Positions 62,545-64,000 of a stretch of DNA of 64,000 bases are shown here, one piece after another. A program made the position numbers and the translations under genes. Position 1 is the stretch's first letter. The number at the start of each line of letters is the position of its first letter. This DNA comes from CAWDDA01 sp963813345 (lineage in GTDB: Bacteria > Acidobacteriota > Blastocatellia > RBC074). The stretch covers positions 248,001-312,000 of the forward strand of contig CAWEYR010000030.1 of NCBI GenBank assembly GCA_963813345.1, written 5' to 3'. The notes beneath the pieces are model-generated. The model was not told the origin of the DNA, searched no databases, and was given only the letters and a program-made list of their open reading frames with translations.

Positions 62545-63627
62545 ATGGCACTTAACATCACTGTAAAAAGACAGCGAGTCGCGACTACCGCGGATCTGAG
62601 TGAGAAGCGCGTGCGCCGCTATGCCGCCCGCTACCTTTCGGTTCCTCCGCGCACAGTTCGCGTTGAACCACTGACACCGGACGCATCGACACGCAAGTAC
62701 TATCGCGTGAGCGCGGATCGCGATCCCGGCTACACGCTTATCATCAGCCTTTATCCGGCGCCGTTTGACCCTCAGGACAACAGCTTTCTTGATGTCACGA
62801 AGCTATTCGAGCAAGGCGGGCTGCCGGTTCCACGGGTGATTGATGTCGCTGGTACGGACGGAATCATCCTCCAGGAAGACCTTGGAGATCAGAGCCTGTC
62901 GAAATGGATTGATGGCGCGATCGCGCTCAGGAACGATGTCGCAATCGATGCGATGCTCGCACGTGCAATCGATCTGATCGTCAAGATCCAGCAGGCTTCA
63001 GAACTGGCATCGGAAATGAATTCAGTGGCCAGCCGTCTTGCGTTTGATGAAGACAAGCTCGGTTGGGAGCTGAATTTCTTCTTCGATCACTATTTCGGCA
63101 GTTTGCGGCACGAAGTGTTTGATCCGGAGACGGAAGAGGCAATCAGGAGTGACCTGAAAGCAATCGCGGCATCGCTCGCGTCACGACCGCGCGTTCTTTG
63201 CCATCGCGACTATCACGCTATGAATCTGATGGTTGATATTCAGGGCGATCTCCGAGTCATTGACCATCAGGATGCGCGCATGGGTCCGGTGAGTTACGAC
63301 CTGGTGCCGCTGCTTGTCGAAAGAAGGCTTGAACCGGCGCCCTCGGCATGGGTAGAGGAGCAGATCGATTACTTTCTTGGGGCACGCGAGAGTGCCGGTC
63401 TTCCGAAAATTGACCGCCGCGACTTCCTGAGCGAGTTCAACCTGATGACGATTCAGCGCCAGCTCAAGGCTACCGGCACTTTTTCATATCAAACCGGCGT
63501 TCTTGGTCGAGGTGAGTACTACGAACAGTACGTGAAGGCGGCCGTAACGACCGTTCTGAGAGCGATGGATGCTTATGGCGCTGGTGAGTATGTCTCGCTT
63601 CGCTGTGCGCTCGAGCGGGGTTACTAG
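62545..63627 (+). CDS. AmgK-like anomeric sugar kinase
   Basis: 360 residues. The phosphotransferase fold shows PDASTRKYYRVSADR, ILQEDLGDQSLSKWI, VLCHRDYHAMNLMVD (catalytic loop, near residue 220) and LRVIDHQDARMGPVSYDLVPLLV. This matches AmgK-type kinases that phosphorylate MurNAc or GlcNAc before AmgU activates it, consistent with the preceding gene. The frame extends upstream of ATG 62545, but that part has no family residues. The TAG stop abuts the family F palindrome. The 134 bases before the ATG hold no recognised element. Confidence 0.88.
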   Translation: MALNITVKRQRVATTADLSEKRVRRYAARYLSVPPRTVRVEPLTPDASTRKYYRVSADRDPGYTLIISLYPAPFDPQDNSFLDVTKLFEQGGLPVPRVIDVAGTDGIILQEDLGDQSLSKWIDGAIALRNDVAIDAMLARAIDLIVKIQQASELASEMNSVASRLAFDEDKLGWELNFFFDHYFGSLRHEVFDPETEEAIRSDLKAIAASLASRPRVLCHRDYHAMNLMVDIQGDLRVIDHQDARMGPVSYDLVPLLVERRLEPAPSAWVEEQIDYFLGARESAGLPKIDRRDFLSEFNLMTIQRQLKATGTFSYQTGVLGRGEYYEQYVKAAVTTVLRAMDAYGAGEYVSLRCALERGY

Positions 63628-63705
63628 TGTCAGTAGCCCGACCGTTAGGGAGGGCTTGCACGTGCTTGTTGGCGAAGCCCTCCCTAACGGTCGGGCTACT
63701 GACAC
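63627..63705. repeat. Family F palindrome
   Basis: A perfect 31-bp inverted repeat (63627-63657 / 63675-63705; GTGTCAGTAGCCCGACCGTT, then AGGGAGGGCTT) has a 17-base loop. It begins within the AmgK stop codon and precedes asnS. It shares only general architecture with families A-E. Confidence 0.95.
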
Positions 63706-63728
63706 GCGTTACACGTCTGGGATTTCCT

Positions 63729-64000
63729 ATGTCGCAAGTATACATAACAGACATCAGCCATCACCTTGGCAAAGAGGTGATGATCAAGGGCTGGCTTTAC
63801 AATAAGCGGTCGAGTGGAAAGCTCGCGTTTCTCGAGGTTCGCGATGGCAGTGGATTGATTCAGGCAGTTCTTTCAAAGAAGGACGTGAGTGATCTGGTCT
63901 GGTCCGATTGCGAGCGTGTTACGCAGGAATCAGCGATTATCGTGCGTGGCGTTCCACGAGAGCACCCTAAGCGACCGGGTGTTTATGAGCTTGATGTAAG
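63729..64000 (+). CDS. asnS: Asparaginyl-tRNA synthetase (partial)
   Basis: The first 90 residues are present and run off the window. QVYITDISHHLGKEVMIKG, WLYNKRSSGKLAFLEVRDG and IQAVLSKKD form the OB-fold anticodon-binding domain of class IIb synthetases, and the N-terminus resembles AsnRS. Aspartyl-tRNA synthetase would be the nearest alternative, since the catalytic core is not visible. Confidence 0.82.
   Translation, partial: MSQVYITDISHHLGKEVMIKGWLYNKRSSGKLAFLEVRDGSGLIQAVLSKKDVSDLVWSDCERVTQESAIIVRGVPREHPKRPGVYELDV

Noticed and set aside
1..64000. tRNA, rRNA, transposase, integrase and phage genes
   Set aside because: None could be recognised by reading; absence is not proven without a covariance or profile search.

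Overview
The window (64 kb, roughly 57% GC by eye) looks like a chromosomal segment from an Acidobacteriota genome, plausibly Blastocatellia. The support is indirect. Two von Willebrand A proteins resemble the acidobacterial VWFA-related family, a bi-domain oxidoreductase is paired with a heparinase-like protein inside a polysaccharide locus, and intergenic spaces are full of palindromic repeats. I have not searched a database, so the taxonomy is inference.

Layout. 1-0.8 kb: the end of coaBC and a family-4 uracil-DNA glycosylase. 0.9-38 kb: one large exopolysaccharide / O-antigen-type locus. It holds two O-antigen ligase/polymerase-like proteins, a TPR protein, Wza-like export protein, Wzc-like tyrosine kinase, Wzm/Wzt ABC exporter, about nine glycosyltransferases, three AsnB-type glutamine amidotransferases, a NodU-type carbamoyltransferase, the bi-domain oxidoreductase, a heparinase II/III-like protein and a WecA/MraY-like initiating transferase. 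38-46.5 kb: a YkgJ cysteine-cluster protein, a YdeP-like molybdopterin oxidoreductase, a CPBP protease, two GT-C-like membrane proteins, DUF167, an AraC regulator and a DUF6265 protein. 46.8-51 kb: cysteine desulfurase, IscU-like scaffold, GlcE- and GlcF-like subunits. 51.2-54 kb: an ABC permease/ATPase pair and a zinc-ribbon membrane protein. 54-60.7 kb: WalJ-like metallo-hydrolase, VWA protein, purB-purS, a haem-binding protein, and on the minus strand a TIR protein, a second VWA protein and an FmdB protein. 60.8-64 kb: CYTH protein, an AmgU/MurU-like nucleotidyltransferase, an AmgK-like kinase and the start of asnS.

How the genes work together. In the polysaccharide locus the WecA-like enzyme should load the first sugar phosphate on undecaprenyl phosphate, the glycosyltransferases extend it, the AsnB proteins and carbamoyltransferase probably add amide and carbamoyl groups, and Wzm/Wzt, Wzc, Wza and the ligase-like proteins handle flipping, polymerisation or ligation, and export. 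Many genes there overlap by ATGA, so they are probably translationally coupled in sub-operons. The boundaries between sub-operons are occupied by palindromic repeats.

Two features dominate a close reading. First, about 26 single-base frameshifts break conserved genes, including purB, and most are explained by one extra base. This points to uncorrected long-read insertion errors rather than gene decay, and it produces at least one false gene fusion (asnB with the oxidoreductase). Second, at least six families of palindromic or short tandem repeats lie between genes and in several places run into coding sequence, supplying stop codons, C-terminal tails, an internal linker and part of a signal peptide. 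I saw no rRNA, tRNA, CRISPR array, transposase or prophage gene.
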